Shown here piece by piece: positions 23,424 through 35,051 of a stretch of DNA of 64,000 bases (positions within the stretch are counted from its first letter, which is position 1; every line of letters begins with the position of its first letter). Both the position numbers and the translations under genes were made by a program. Under the pieces are notes generated by a model. That model saw only the letters and a program-made list of their open reading frames with translations, made no database searches and was not told the DNA's origin. Source of the stretch: Colocasia esculenta. Its lineage: Eukaryota > Streptophyta > Magnoliopsida > Alismatales > Araceae. The DNA is taken from contig CM024766.1 of NCBI GenBank assembly GCA_014218235.1, forward strand, positions 73,707,207 through 73,771,206, given 5' to 3'.

Positions 23424-26293
23424 GTATAGAGCGAGTGCTAGACATCAAACCATTGCACAACGAATAATACTAAAGCAAATTCATTTCATTAATACATTCT
23501 GATGCCTAGTTACAACCACTAATATCAGAGCCGATCTATAGGGCCCGATTACATTGAAATAAAAGCAAAAGACTAAACTTCAAACCCAACTACTACAACG
23601 CTAAATATAGCAATAGGATGCTAGGGTACTCAAGACATCACTCCAGGTCGTTCCCGTCCTCTTGAGTGTATGGTTCATCCTCGGTCTCACCTGAGAACAC
23701 AACGACAAATAACGCAGGGTGAGCGATAACACCCAGTAGGACTTAAATCTCAGGATCAAGCATGCTTTAAGTAATTAATGTCTTATAAAGCAGGATAACT
23801 AGAGAGAATAACGAGAACGTATAGCAAGTACTGGTACTTGATAACGAGAAACAATAGCACCATGCACGAGAGTATAGCACGACAAGTGTTGATATCGGAT
23901 TGGCCGTATAACAAGATAACAAGTAAAGTTGCACAACAGTGCACAAGTCACGATAGCAAGTGTTTGGTTGATATTCTTTCAACTACGAGATTCAAGTAAA
24001 CCAATAATTGACTATTTGATTAATTGATTGCCATAGATCAAATCTTGCATGTCATGCGTTAGGTGTATGCCATCACCCTGATCATTAGACCTTCGCGAGT
24101 TATAGCCTTTCAGGTGCTCCTCCCAAGGACCAGATCGGGCCCTTATAATTTTGCCTAGCATAGTCATGTTTTTATCTTAGACAATCAATCATTTAATGGC
24201 CAAGTAGAGTACCAAGAAGTAGATGAGAGTACTAGATGAATAGGCGAGAAAGTAGAGTGAACGTGAATAGATGAGCGAGTAGAGTATAGATGAGAGCTAA
24301 GGGACAACACACGTAACTTTCCGAGTAACAAGTGATAGTAACAGTTGCAAAACACGCGCACATGGTGTTGGCAGTCAGGTGGAACTCACGATCTTCCTGC
24401 TGGCCATGTTATGCACAAGTCCAGAGGTCTGACGTGATTCAAGGTAAGAGCGAGCTTCTAATAGCCGTTTGGATCATATCGATCTCTAAAAGTGTAATGG
24501 GTGTTAGGGTACAACCGGCTCGTCGACCATGTGGGAATCCATGATCAGAGGAGACTTATGGAGGCCTTGTGCAAGAGTTCACTAGTCCGGCGAAAGGAAT
24601 ATCCGACGGAGAGCTCACCACAAGCCAAGTAAAGTGTGTTTATAAAACAGGTGCTCGACGTTCTAGAGGAATTCTAGAACAGTGGAGCGTCGATATCGGT
24701 GTAGAAACAACGCGAGAAACGAATACAAGTCCTTTAAAATAGGGCAATTAATATTCTTTATTTCGATAATTTACCAGATACATTATGAGATATTTTCTGC
24801 AAGATTTCAGCCATATATGGATAGTTCATGTGTGTGCATGTGTAAGAGAAATCATAGCTAGAATAAGTCGTGAACATGTATTTAAATCATTCAATATAGC
24901 ACCATTTTTAAGTAGGGTTTTTACTGGGGGTATAACGGTAATATTTTTCATGGGTTTTTCTCAAAATTCATATAAAGGTGACATAGGGCTGTAAGGATGG
25001 CGACATGGGCCAGGCAGAACGCGATAGGGTCTTGCACAGGTCGCGACATGGCATGCAAATCGGGTACTGAGAACGCGACGGCTCACCTGTTGCCTTCTTG
25101 GTCACGACAGGGAGGCTGTCACAATCAGGCCCCAGAAAGCGACATGTCGAGGCGTCTCCTTCTGGTTGTCTGCGCCTGACTCTGACAGGAGTCAGACCAG
25201 ACATTGGATTGCAGACCAGGGATTTCAATTTTTGATAGAGGGTTGTTCAGAAATCCATAACTAATTATATACACAATGAAAATCATGAAATCAGGGGCAA
25301 ATGAAACTAGACATGCGAGAGTACTTCCAGTAATTAGGAATTCGAGAGAGAGCATGGTTTGAATACAGTTTGAGAACGAACAAGAACAAGTAACATAGAA
25401 CATGATACAGGGAGCAAGATCTATTTAATTCGAGTAACATGCTCAACAGAAATTAGGGCTTTTAGGGGCAAAATATGCCTATCATGCATCAGTATCTCCC
25501 ATTAATATTTGGAGGCAGGAGATAGAGTATTCAAAGAGATATGAATTAAGCATGAAGGTTCGGGGTCATAAGAGTTGCAGAACTTCTAAATTCAAGAAGA
25601 AAATATTGGCTCGAGGGAAAATTATGAAATTTGAGGGTTTCGTTCCTGATGTATGGAACAATCTACAGACAAAATATTAGGATTTTAGCTTGTGAGAATG
25701 CCTACCTTTGGATTTATTTGTCCTCTACGGTTGAAACTCCCAAAAGCGAGGAAGAAGCTTCAAGAACACCTTCTTTCCATGAGATCCTCTCCTCCTTGAC
25801 CTCTTCCCCACGTCCAGCAACCTTTAGCAACGAGCTAGGGTCAGCCAAGAGGGTTTATGAGGTGTATTTATGCATGCATGAATTCCTATTCCTATTTCTA
25901 CTCTAATTCCTCTAAATTCCGAGATTTCCTAACTCCAACCTTCCTTCCTTGCTTTCCAATCTCTATTTAGGCTAGGAAGAGATCCAAATTCATGCTAAAC
26001 CATATGGGGTAGGTTTAGGAATCCAATTCCAACTCTAACTTCCTATTTAATGCATTAAATACCCCTTTTCTATTTAGGTAATGATTTAGTTACGAATTTA
26101 GGGTATTTTCCTATTATTCTCCCTTTGTAAATTCATATTTTTGACCCAATAAATTCTAGATGATCCATTAAGCAAAGCCCATTAATCTTTTCCATTTAAT
26201 GGGTTTTATTTAATGCTCTTTTCATTTAAATATCCATTTAACTAGGTTTTAAATTCTTAAATTTTATTTTTCTTAAAAATTCAGGTTGCTACA
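23424..26293 (-). repeat. Solo gypsy LTR B, main segment (antisense)
   Basis: This continues 13853-13905. The end ...GGTTGCTACA at 26293 is followed by target copy AAGAT (26294-26298). The full LTR is about 2.92 kb. Read on the minus strand it begins TGTAGCAACC and ends GGGGCGTGACA, and it shares three blocks with element C in reverse: near 23675-23745, 24112-24160 and 24507-24545. It is therefore a relative of the Tekay-type LTRs. CG-rich motifs cluster at 24995-25180. No PBS or coding region is attached, so it is a solo LTR. No credible gene is seen. Confidence 0.88.
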
Positions 26294-26298
26294 AAGAT

Positions 26299-27063
26299 TC
26301 AGGTGCACTTGAAGCCAATCATTAATAGACTGAATGCATATGGGGAGATTTTGTGCTCTTTGCAATCCGATGTTACATCCATCTTTATTAGTCAGAGCAC
26401 TGAAGCCAAGGAGATTGGAGCAGTTAAGATTGAGCTCCAGGAGATGAGAAGTGTGTTGGGTAGCTTGAAGCAGCTAGTGTCAGATCTTTCAGACTTTGTG
26501 AGGGTGCAATTGTCTGCCCCTCCTACTCCTGCTCAATCTATACCAGAAGAAGCAGTCAGGCCACCAAGGCCTTGTGAAGAGGAAGTCAGGCCATCAGGGC
26601 CTTCTGAAGAAGCAGTCAGGCCACCAGGGCCTTCTGAAGAGGCAGTCAGGCCACCAGGGCCTTTTGAAGAGGAAGTTCGGCCACCAGGGCCATCAGTTGC
26701 AGAGTCAGGGCCATCAGGGTCAATTGAAGTTGAAGATGTTGGTACAGGGCCAGTGGAGTCAGTGGCAGAGCCAACCGGATCTCAAACTTCTATAGAGGTT
26801 GCTTCTATGCCCCCAGAGCCTTCTGTCCCTTCTAATCTTCAGACTCCAGCCCCTTCTTCACCACCTACATCCTTCACTGCCCCACCTGCACCTGAAGCTT
26901 CCAAGAAACCACTTCCAAAGCATATCTCTTCTCCTACACATTTTCCAGCTACCTCCACTTCTTCACCTATTTCTTCTACTGCCATTCCTCCTCCCACATT
27001 TGAGGAACCTCCAGCATCATCCTCTTCTGGTCCCTCTTATGCTGGACCATCTGTACCATCTCC
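26299..27063 (+). pseudogene. SIRE-like third ORF, segment 2
   Basis: This continues in frame from 13852 when solo LTR B and one AAGAT copy are removed. It opens with a likely coiled coil (residues encoded at about 26303-26510, heptad-like Leu/Val/Ile spacing). It then turns into a Pro/Ser/Glu-rich low-complexity region with five 10-residue repeats of EEAVRPPGPS type at 26546-26695. There is no stop in the segment. It is cut at 27063 by element C, whose target copy TCTCC is 27059-27063, and continues at 38426. The disordered Pro-rich linker probably separates the N- and C-terminal domains. Confidence 0.75.
26546..26695 (+). repeat. 30-base tandem repeat inside the third ORF
   Basis: Five units of a 30-base minisatellite (GAAGAAGCAGTCAGGCCACC as unit start) encode EEAVRPPGPS-like decapeptides. 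Units 3 and 4 are the most alike. The length is a multiple of three, so copy-number change keeps the frame. Confidence 0.9.
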
Positions 27064-30000
27064 TGTAACACCCCAGAAATTTAGTGATTTAAAAAATTTT
27101 AGAAATAAAGGGGAATAAATAAATTCCGCAATTATCGGAATGATAAAACTTAAGTACTATTATCGTACGAGAGAAAACACATCGGAAAAATTCCGTAAAA
27201 ATTATAAATCAACCCCAAATATTGTCCCTAAATGTTCCATGAAGGAATTCGTGCAACGAACAATCTGATTGATCGAGTGTACGTCACAAGTGACCAAGTT
27301 AACCGAATTAGGAAACTAAGTCAGAAAAAAATTGTTAACACGGAAAAATAACCCAACCATAAATTAAATAAAACATATTGGAGAGACTTCCAACACCATG
27401 TATTAATGACCCATTAACAAGATTGGACCAATGAAGCACATTTGGCCCAAGGATAAAAATTTGGACAAGAAAATACCCAGAAATTCGTGTATGTAATTAT
27501 GCAGTGATTAGGGAGGGCAAATTAAGGTTAAAATTAGTGGTAATGGCCATGCATGGCAACCCAAATCGTGGCCAACCCTGTATGACATCTTCCCATGGTG
27601 TAGCTACCTCCTTTGGGTGAGAAAATCCCAGATTTTGGAAAGTAGAAAGTAGAATTCGCTGCCCCCTTTCCTAGTCCCATTAGGACATGTGAATACACCC
27701 TAAATCTATAAGAACTTGACACTAAACTCTTTGGGAAGGCTTGGAAATGAGTTGGGGTCATTTGGAGGCGGGCTAGGGCTTCAGAGGAGGAGGAGAAAGG
27801 TTGGGAACCGGAGTTTCATCCCTCTTCATCCTCTGCTACGTCCAGAATGTCGACTGGTCTTAGATCTTCATAGAGGTAGGTGTTCTCGGGCCATGATTAA
27901 AGAAAACCTATATCATCTTGTAGATATTTGAGTCTATGTTCATTTACACTTTATTTTCCCAATTTTCATGGAGTATACATGGAGTATTAGTCGTTTTCCC
28001 TAAGTCGTGCACAGTTAGGGCTTTTCCTGTTCTTCTCATTATACATGCGATTTGATACTGAATTAGACTAAACTTCCTTCATGAAAGTTATTATACTCGT
28101 AGTCCCAATCTTCTTTCACGTTTAACATTTTGTCTAAATGTCATTAGTTAGAGAGTTATAAGTGTGGTAAGAGGGTTGATGCATGAAACTACGTCTGCGG
28201 ATTTCACTTGTCTTCTACGTTTGAGTTTGACTTGATTAAAGACTATCAAACCCTCATTATTTTTCTAATTCCGATTTATTGGAAGCACCTTTGCATGTCT
28301 AGATTAGTTTAAAACTAGTTTCGTTAATTTTCATGCACTGTACAATTTGTTCTCTATTTTGAAACACCATGTGTCAATATAAGGCAGTTCTGGACCGCAA
28401 TCCAAGAACTTGTCCTTTCTCTGTCCGATTCAGGCGCAGACCCTGCAAACGTGATGGCCCGATAGGCCGCGTTCTGAGGTCTTGTTGCGACAGCATACCC
28501 TGTCGCGTTCTGAATGCGATGAAACGCTCCGTCGCTACCTTGTGCCTGATCTGACTGCCCCGTCGCGTTCTTCACACACCTCTGTCCCGTTCTGTTCCCG
28601 ACCCGTTGAGACCCTCATTGAGGTCCGTCGCACCCTGACCCCAGGTCTGATAGCCCTGTGACCTTCTTCATATGTACCCGTCGCGATCTGCCTACCGGAT
28701 CTGACAAGCCTATCGCGATCCTTACAAGGCACTGTCACGTTCTCATCTGACTCTGTCGCTACCTTTACAAGTGACCGACGCGATCTCAGGATTTTTACAT
28801 AAAACCATGTGTTTTCCCGCAAATCTTACCATATGTACCTAAGGTCTGTTTAACATGATATTTAGTATGTAAATTGCATGTCTTGGGTCTGATCGTTACA
28901 TGATGTCTACTAGCATGTGCATGATGTTATATAGTATGGATGGACCTAAAAGTAATCAACCCATTGAAAAATGGTAATGATATGAATATGATTCTAATGT
29001 GTAATTGTGATTGACCTTACGTTCATTGGATTATCCTGTGATCTTACTTATTGTCAATTGATATGATAAGGATATGATATGAATGTGAGGATGAATACAT
29101 GTTAGTATGGACTTGTTAGTGGAGTTTATATCATGATTTGCATATGAGTTTCAATAGTTATACGCTTTCCGATGTTCAATTAAGTATTTTTCAGTTGCAT
29201 ACATGTTAGGAATGATTCATGACACATCACTTACACCTTTGCATGAATAGGCACACCCTTCTTGGGGAATTGAGAGCTCTCTGCCGGTCAATCCGAATCG
29301 GCAAGACTAGCGATCTTTCCTTAAGACTTCCGTAAGTCTCCGCTCTCTATGGATTCCCACATAGAGGCCGAGCTAGTTGTACCATGAAGTACCCGGGAGA
29401 TAGAAAGCACATGTTCCGCATATGATCTGTCATTAGTCATCCTCACGTCAAGACATTAATGAATTATGAAACATAAGAGACATCGTTATACTGCCCATTT
29501 GTTCTCTTGAGCTTTTGTCATACATCGACTCTATGAATAATCATGTCTTTCTTACTTTGAGCTTGTCATTGAAACTCCGTGGCCATAATATGAATATGTT
29601 TGTTCGGCACAATATGGGACTAAAGTCCATTTGACCAATGCCTGTGCAATAGGGGCCCTGTCTGGTTTTGGGGAAGAGCGCCCCAACGTACTTATTAACT
29701 GCGGGAGTATGGACTTGTGGTGCTTGGCATGGCACTGATACGATATGCAAGATTTGTGAGAATGTGCTTTTGTTTGATATGATAAGTTTGATTTGATATG
29801 ATATGATAAGATTTGATATGATAAGTCTGATCACGTGAATACGTGATATATGTGAATATGGACAATTCATTTTGATATAATTCTATTCTTGAAATATCTG
29901 TCTATTGTATATGCAACTCAACATTTGATCTGATATGATATCCGTTCTATTCCGCTATTCAATCTGTTAGTATTGCATGCATTGCCATCATATTCATGTG

Positions 30001-30444
30001 CATATCTGCCTATTTAAAATGTTAATCACGTATACTAGTGCCCGCAGGATATTGAGATGTAAATCCTACTGAACTAGTTCGCTCACCCTATCATCCTGCC
30101 CTTTTCAGGTAGTGATGAGGAACCAGTGGAGTCCGATGGGGCAGGGCAAGAGTGATGAGCACCCAACATTGAGAAGATGAAGTATTAGGAATAGATATTT
30201 GAATAGTCTATGTATTAGGGACGCATTTTCATTTGAATAATGAACCCTTTTGGTCGGTTCTTCTTTTGTAGGGTTGTAACTAGTTGAATGGAATGAAATA
30301 AAGTATACTTTTGGTGACCATATTATAGCCTCAAATGTGTTATTATATTCAATTGTGACTCTGCGCTATTCAACTGTGATATGCCTATTTGTATCGTTCA
30401 CGTCTCTCGGTATTTATTCCGCTGCTAAATATCAGGGCGTGACA
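27064..30444 (+). repeat. 5' LTR of element C
   Basis: A 3381 bp LTR. In the first 245 bases I count about 12 differences from the 3' copy. Likely TATA at 27707-27712 (TATAAG), in a context kept in the other LTR. A degenerate array of CTGTCGCGTTC-like units lies at about 28440-28790. Conserved blocks lie at 29341-29380, 29637-29690 and 30048-30112. No gene is present. Confidence 0.95.
27707..27712 (+). promoter_or_regulatory. Candidate TATA box of the element C 5' LTR
   Basis: TATAAG follows ACACCCTAAATC and is kept at 35694-35699 in the 3' LTR. A possible splice donor (GAG/GTAGGT) lies about 160 bases downstream, near 27872. Confidence 0.45.
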
Positions 30445-30445
30445 G

Positions 30446-30459
30446 TTGGTATCAGATCC
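30446..30459 (+). other. Primer binding site of element C
   Basis: TTGGTATCAGATCC follows the LTR end with one spacer base. It is the methionine-type site TGGTATCAGAGCC with one change. Confidence 0.85.
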
Positions 30460-30628
30460 TTAAACTTTAGGGTCCAAGGGAATAGGAACATAGAATGAAA
30501 CTAGATCACACGAGTCAAAATCTGTCATACCTAATGTGAGCTTGGGTAGAGCCATGGGAATAGAAGTCACATGTGATATATTTAGATGACTGACTTATAT
30601 TATTATCTTGAAGGTACTTATTACCTCA

Positions 30629-33600
30629 ATGGCCACTGAACGTGCCCAGGCTAGGAACATGCAACAAACAATACAGAACTTGACTCAGGCTGTCCTACAA
30701 GCCACCCAGGGTGGAGGTAACCGCGGAGCCGGTGATCTCCATTGGAATTTTCGGAATATGGATCCACCTAGGTTTGAAGGGAGTACTGACCCAGATGTTT
30801 CTGAACACTGGGTTAAGGAAATTGAAAGGATATTCAGGGTCATGCAATGCACGGACCAGAACAAAGTACTGCTAGCGACCTTCCAATTGGAAAAGGATGC
30901 CAGGGCATGGTGGGAGTCGGTTGAAGCAACATTGAATGGCCAGCAACTAACATCGGCTCAGTTCATTGAGCAATTCAACACCAAGTACTTTTTTAAGAGG
31001 GTCCAGGAATGGAAAGCAGCCGAATTTGTGGCTTTGAAGCAGAGAGGGCTCAATGTGGCCGAGTATGAGGCCCAATTCCCTCGTTTATCTCGATATGATG
31101 TTCACTTGATTGGGATAGAAAGGATGAAGGCAAAACACTTTCTGAATGGCTTGAAGCCCCAGTTCATCACTCAACTGGCGCCAATGGACATTCAAACCTA
31201 TGCTGACATGGTAAAGAAGGCTCAGTTACTGGAAGATGCCATGGAGACTGCCGAAAGAATTAAGGGAAAATCCGTGAAAAGGGAGCAAGTGTCTTCTACA
31301 GGAAGGTATCAACCGACCATTGGGAAGAAAAGGCCCAGTGGTGGAGTACATGAACCAGCTGATAAAAAACCAAAGGAGTTAGGTAAGCAGATAGTGGTGA
31401 CAACGGGAGAAAGGTGCAAACACTGTGACAAAGCTAGTCACCGGTCTGAACAATGCTGGAGAGCGCAAGGGAGATGCCTGCGCTGTGGTAGTCGTGACCA
31501 CAGGATCTCGGACTGCCCAATGTTGAAAGAACCAGCCTCTCAGGACAAGCGTCCGAATGGACAGAAGTGGCAAGGCGGCTTGCAAGCTATTCAGGAACCT
31601 AAAGCTGCTAAAGAAGGAGGTATTGTGGAAGGTACACTTACTATTCTTTCCCGACCCGCATATGGTCTATTTGATACGGGAGCTATGCATTCCTTTATAT
31701 CTCAAACATTTGTTGATACCCTACCTGTGAAACCTGTCCCAATAAAATCCAGAATAGTTGTGTCAACCCCGATTGGTCCTGGCACCAATCTTACAAACCA
31801 TATGCCATCTATTGAAGTGTTGATTGAAACCCAAAACCTACCAGCAAATTTAATATGCATAGACATGGAGGGGTATGATGTGATACTGGGAGCAGACTGG
31901 ATGTCTGAACATGGACCTAGTATCAATTGTAGGAGAAGTCGGGTAACCTTTGGCCATTACCCAAAACTAGTGTTCACAGGAGATAGAAACCGCAGGAGAT
32001 TGTCCCTTATCTCTGCATTACAAGCCAAGAGGATGCTGAGGAAAGGTTGTATGGCCTTTCTTGCTGCTGTTGTCATCACAAAGAAGGAAGTCAAAGTTGG
32101 GGACATCCATGTTGTCAGCGAGTATGCTGACGTTTTCCCAGAAGACTTGCCAAGGATTCCTCCTGAGCGAGAGGTCGATTTTACCATCGAGTTGGTCCCT
32201 GGAGCAGCACGAGTATCTAGGGCACCATATAGAATGTCCCCCGCAGAACTGAAGGAATTAAAAGAGCAACTGATGGAACTGTTAGAGAAGGGATTCATCC
32301 GACCAAGCACATCACCATGGGGTGCACCTGTTCTCTTTGTCAAGAAGATAGATGGGTCGATGAGGCTGTGTATAGATTACAGACAACTAAACCAATTAAC
32401 CATCAAGAACAAATATCCCCTGCCAAGAATTGATGAGTTGTTTGATCAATTATCTGGAGCTAAATACTTCTCTAAAATAGATCTCAGATCTGGCTATCAC
32501 CAATTGAGGATCAAGGGAGAAGACATTCACAAGATAGCCTTCCGAAGCAGGTATGGGCATTATGAATTTATTGTTATGTCGTTTGAACTAACAAATGCCC
32601 CTGCAGTTTTCATGCAGTTGATGAATAACATTTATCGCCCATATCTTGATAAATTTGTGGTGGTATTCATCAACAATATATTGATCTATTCCAAGACAAT
32701 GGAAGAGCATGAGGAGCAATTGAGGATTTCATTACAGATTTTAAGGGAGAATAAATTATATGCCAAGCTAAGTAAATGTGATTCCGGCTTGAGGAGGTAT
32801 CCTTTTTAGGACATGTGGTAACCAAGGATGGTATCGCTGTTGATCCATCAAAGGTTGAGGCTGTACTGAAATGGGAAAGACCAACAAGCGTCACAGAGAT
32901 CAGGAGCTTTCTTGGATTAGCAGGATATTATCGAAGGTTTATAAAGGATTTCTCAAAGATTGCAGTGACATTAACCAAGCTGACCCGGAAGGAAAATCTG
33001 TTTGTGTGGACCGATGAATGTGAAGAAAGCTTTAACAACTTGAAGAAGTGTCTGACTGCTGCTCCTGTCCTCACCTTACCCACTGAAGAGGGAGGATTTG
33101 AAATTTATTCAGATGCTTCTGGAACAGGTCTGAGATGCGTCTTAATGCAACAAGCGAAAGTAATAGCATATGCCTCAAGACAGTTGAAGATCCACGAAGT
33201 GAACTACCCAGTTCATGACCTAGAGTTAGCAGCTGTAGTATTCGCCTTGAAAATTTGGAGGCATTTTATCTATGGTGAGCAATTTAAAGTCTTTTCTTAC
33301 CACAAGAGTTTTAAATAGTTATTCTCACAGAAAGAGCTTAACATGAGACAAAGAAGGTGGTTAGAGTACCTTAAGGACTTTGACTTTTCCATTCAATATC
33401 ACCCTGGGAAAGCCAATGTAGTGGCAGACGCTCTAAGTAGACAACCAGGAGCTATGCTAGCTAGTATGATGCTGGGCGAATGGAACTTACTGGAGCAATT
33501 TGCAAGCTTGAACTTAGACATGGGAAAGAAGGAAAAACAAGTAATGATTTCCAACCTCCAAATACAATCCGATCTACTGACCGAAATCAAGGAGAAACAG

Positions 33601-35040
33601 GGAGAGGATCCATTCTTAGTTGAGATCAAGGAGAAGCTAGAACAAAGACCTGACTTTACTCTATCAGCTGAGGGAAGATTACTATTCTGAGATAGAACAT
33701 GTGTCTCTGATCATGGGGAACTCAAGAAGAGGTTATTAAATGAAGCTCACCAGTCCAAGTACACGATTGATCCTGGATCAACAAAGATGTACCAAGACAT
33801 AAAAAGGTCGTACTGGTGGCCAAACATGAAGAGGGATGTGGCCGATCATGTGTCATACTATTTAACATGCATGAAAGTCAAGACCGAGCATTTTCGTACA
33901 GTTGGTGGACTGCTACCACTAGAAATCCCAGAATGGAAGTAGGATAGCATCGGTATGGACTTTATCATGGGATTGCCCAAGACTAGAGGTGGTATGGATG
34001 CAATTCGGGTAATAGTTGATCGATTGACTAAGTCAGCTCACTTCTTGCCGATTAAGAGTACCTGGTCAGTGGATGTATTGGCTGCACTATATGTTAAGGA
34101 AGTAGTTAGATTGCATGGGGTTCCATCTAACATAATATCGGATCGGGACCCTAGATTTACTTCATACTTCTGGAAGGGTTTACAAGCAGCAATGGGTACT
34201 AAACTAAACTTTAGTACTGCCTTCCATCCTCAGACTGATGGACAAACCGAAAGGACCAATCAAATTGTGGAAGATATGCTTCGTGCTCTGGTGCTAGATT
34301 TTAGAGGTCGATGGGATGATCAGTTGTACTTGATGGAGTTTGCATATAACAACAGCTATCAGGCAAGTATCAAGATGGCACTGTTTGAAGCCTTATATGG
34401 CAGGAGTTGCATATCACCCCTTTGTTGGGAAGAGGTTGGGGAGAACCAATGGGTTGGACCCGACTTAATTGAGGCGGCTGTCAGAAAGGTTCAAAGTGTC
34501 AGGGAACATCTAAAGATAGCACAATCTAGGCAGAAGAGTTATGCAGACAAGAGAAGGAGAGAACTAGAATTTCAGGTTGGCGAACATGTTTTCTTGAAAG
34601 TCTCACCTTCAAAGGGAATTCAAAGATTTGGGATCAAAGGAAAGTTGAGTCCCAGATTCATCGGACCGTTTGAAATTCTGGAAAGGACTGGTCAGGTGGC
34701 GTATAGACTTGCACTACCTCCACAGCTGGCGAACGTGCATAATGTGTTCCACATATCCATGCTGAGGATGTACTTATTCAATGCCGACCATGTAATCAAC
34801 CATGAGGACTTGGAGATTCGGGAGGACCTGACTTATGAAAAGAAGTCGATCAAACTGTTGGACCGGAAGATTCAACGACTCAGGAATCGTACCATACCTA
34901 TGGTGAAGGTCCAATGGAGTCGATACGGAGTTACTAATACTACCTGGGAAATAGAGGAAAGAATGAAGAAAAACCACCCAGAACTATTCTCAGGTACGAA
35001 CTACACCATTATGTGTAAATTTGGGGACCAAATTTCTTAA
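30629..35040 (+). pseudogene. gag-pol: Element C gag-pol polyprotein with chromodomain
   Basis: I prefer the start MATERAQARN at 30629; an ATG at 30608 is also in frame. Gag capsid is at residues about 35-200; CCHC knuckles CKHCDKASHRSEQC and CLRCGSRDHRISDC are at 31414-31515. Protease has 'LFDTGAMHSFIS' near 31668. In RT, where the family has F-I-D-D, the codons at 32666-32677 give F-I-N-N, so both catalytic Asp are lost. One base is missing near 32785-32800, moving the frame; after that stops lie at 33316 (TAG), 33688 (TGA) and about 33940 (TAG). Integrase: the zinc site has 'YYLTCMKVK', with one Cys replaced by Tyr; catalytic region 'FIMGLPKT...DRLTKSAHF', 'SDRDPRFTS', 'FHPQTDGQTERTNQ'. 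A chromodomain with 'VKVQWSRYGVTNTTWE' is near 34820-35000. Confidence 0.94.
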
Positions 35041-35051
35041 GTGGGGGAGGA
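35037..35051 (+). other. Polypurine tract of element C
   Basis: AAGTGGGGGAGGA directly before the 3' LTR. The same tract is present in reverse at 49943-49955 next to the LTR of element D. Confidence 0.85.

Noticed and set aside
23424..26293. Possible full retrotransposon or unique host sequence between the Tat element and 26293
   Set aside because: Joined to 13853-13905 it has TG...CA ends, an AAGAT target duplication and blocks of Tekay-type LTRs, but no PBS, purine tract or coding region. A solo LTR explains it.
26574..27068. Gln/Gly- and Leu/His-rich open frames over the Pro-rich region
   Set aside because: They are alternative frames of the 30-base repeats and the Pro/Ser codons of the third ORF.
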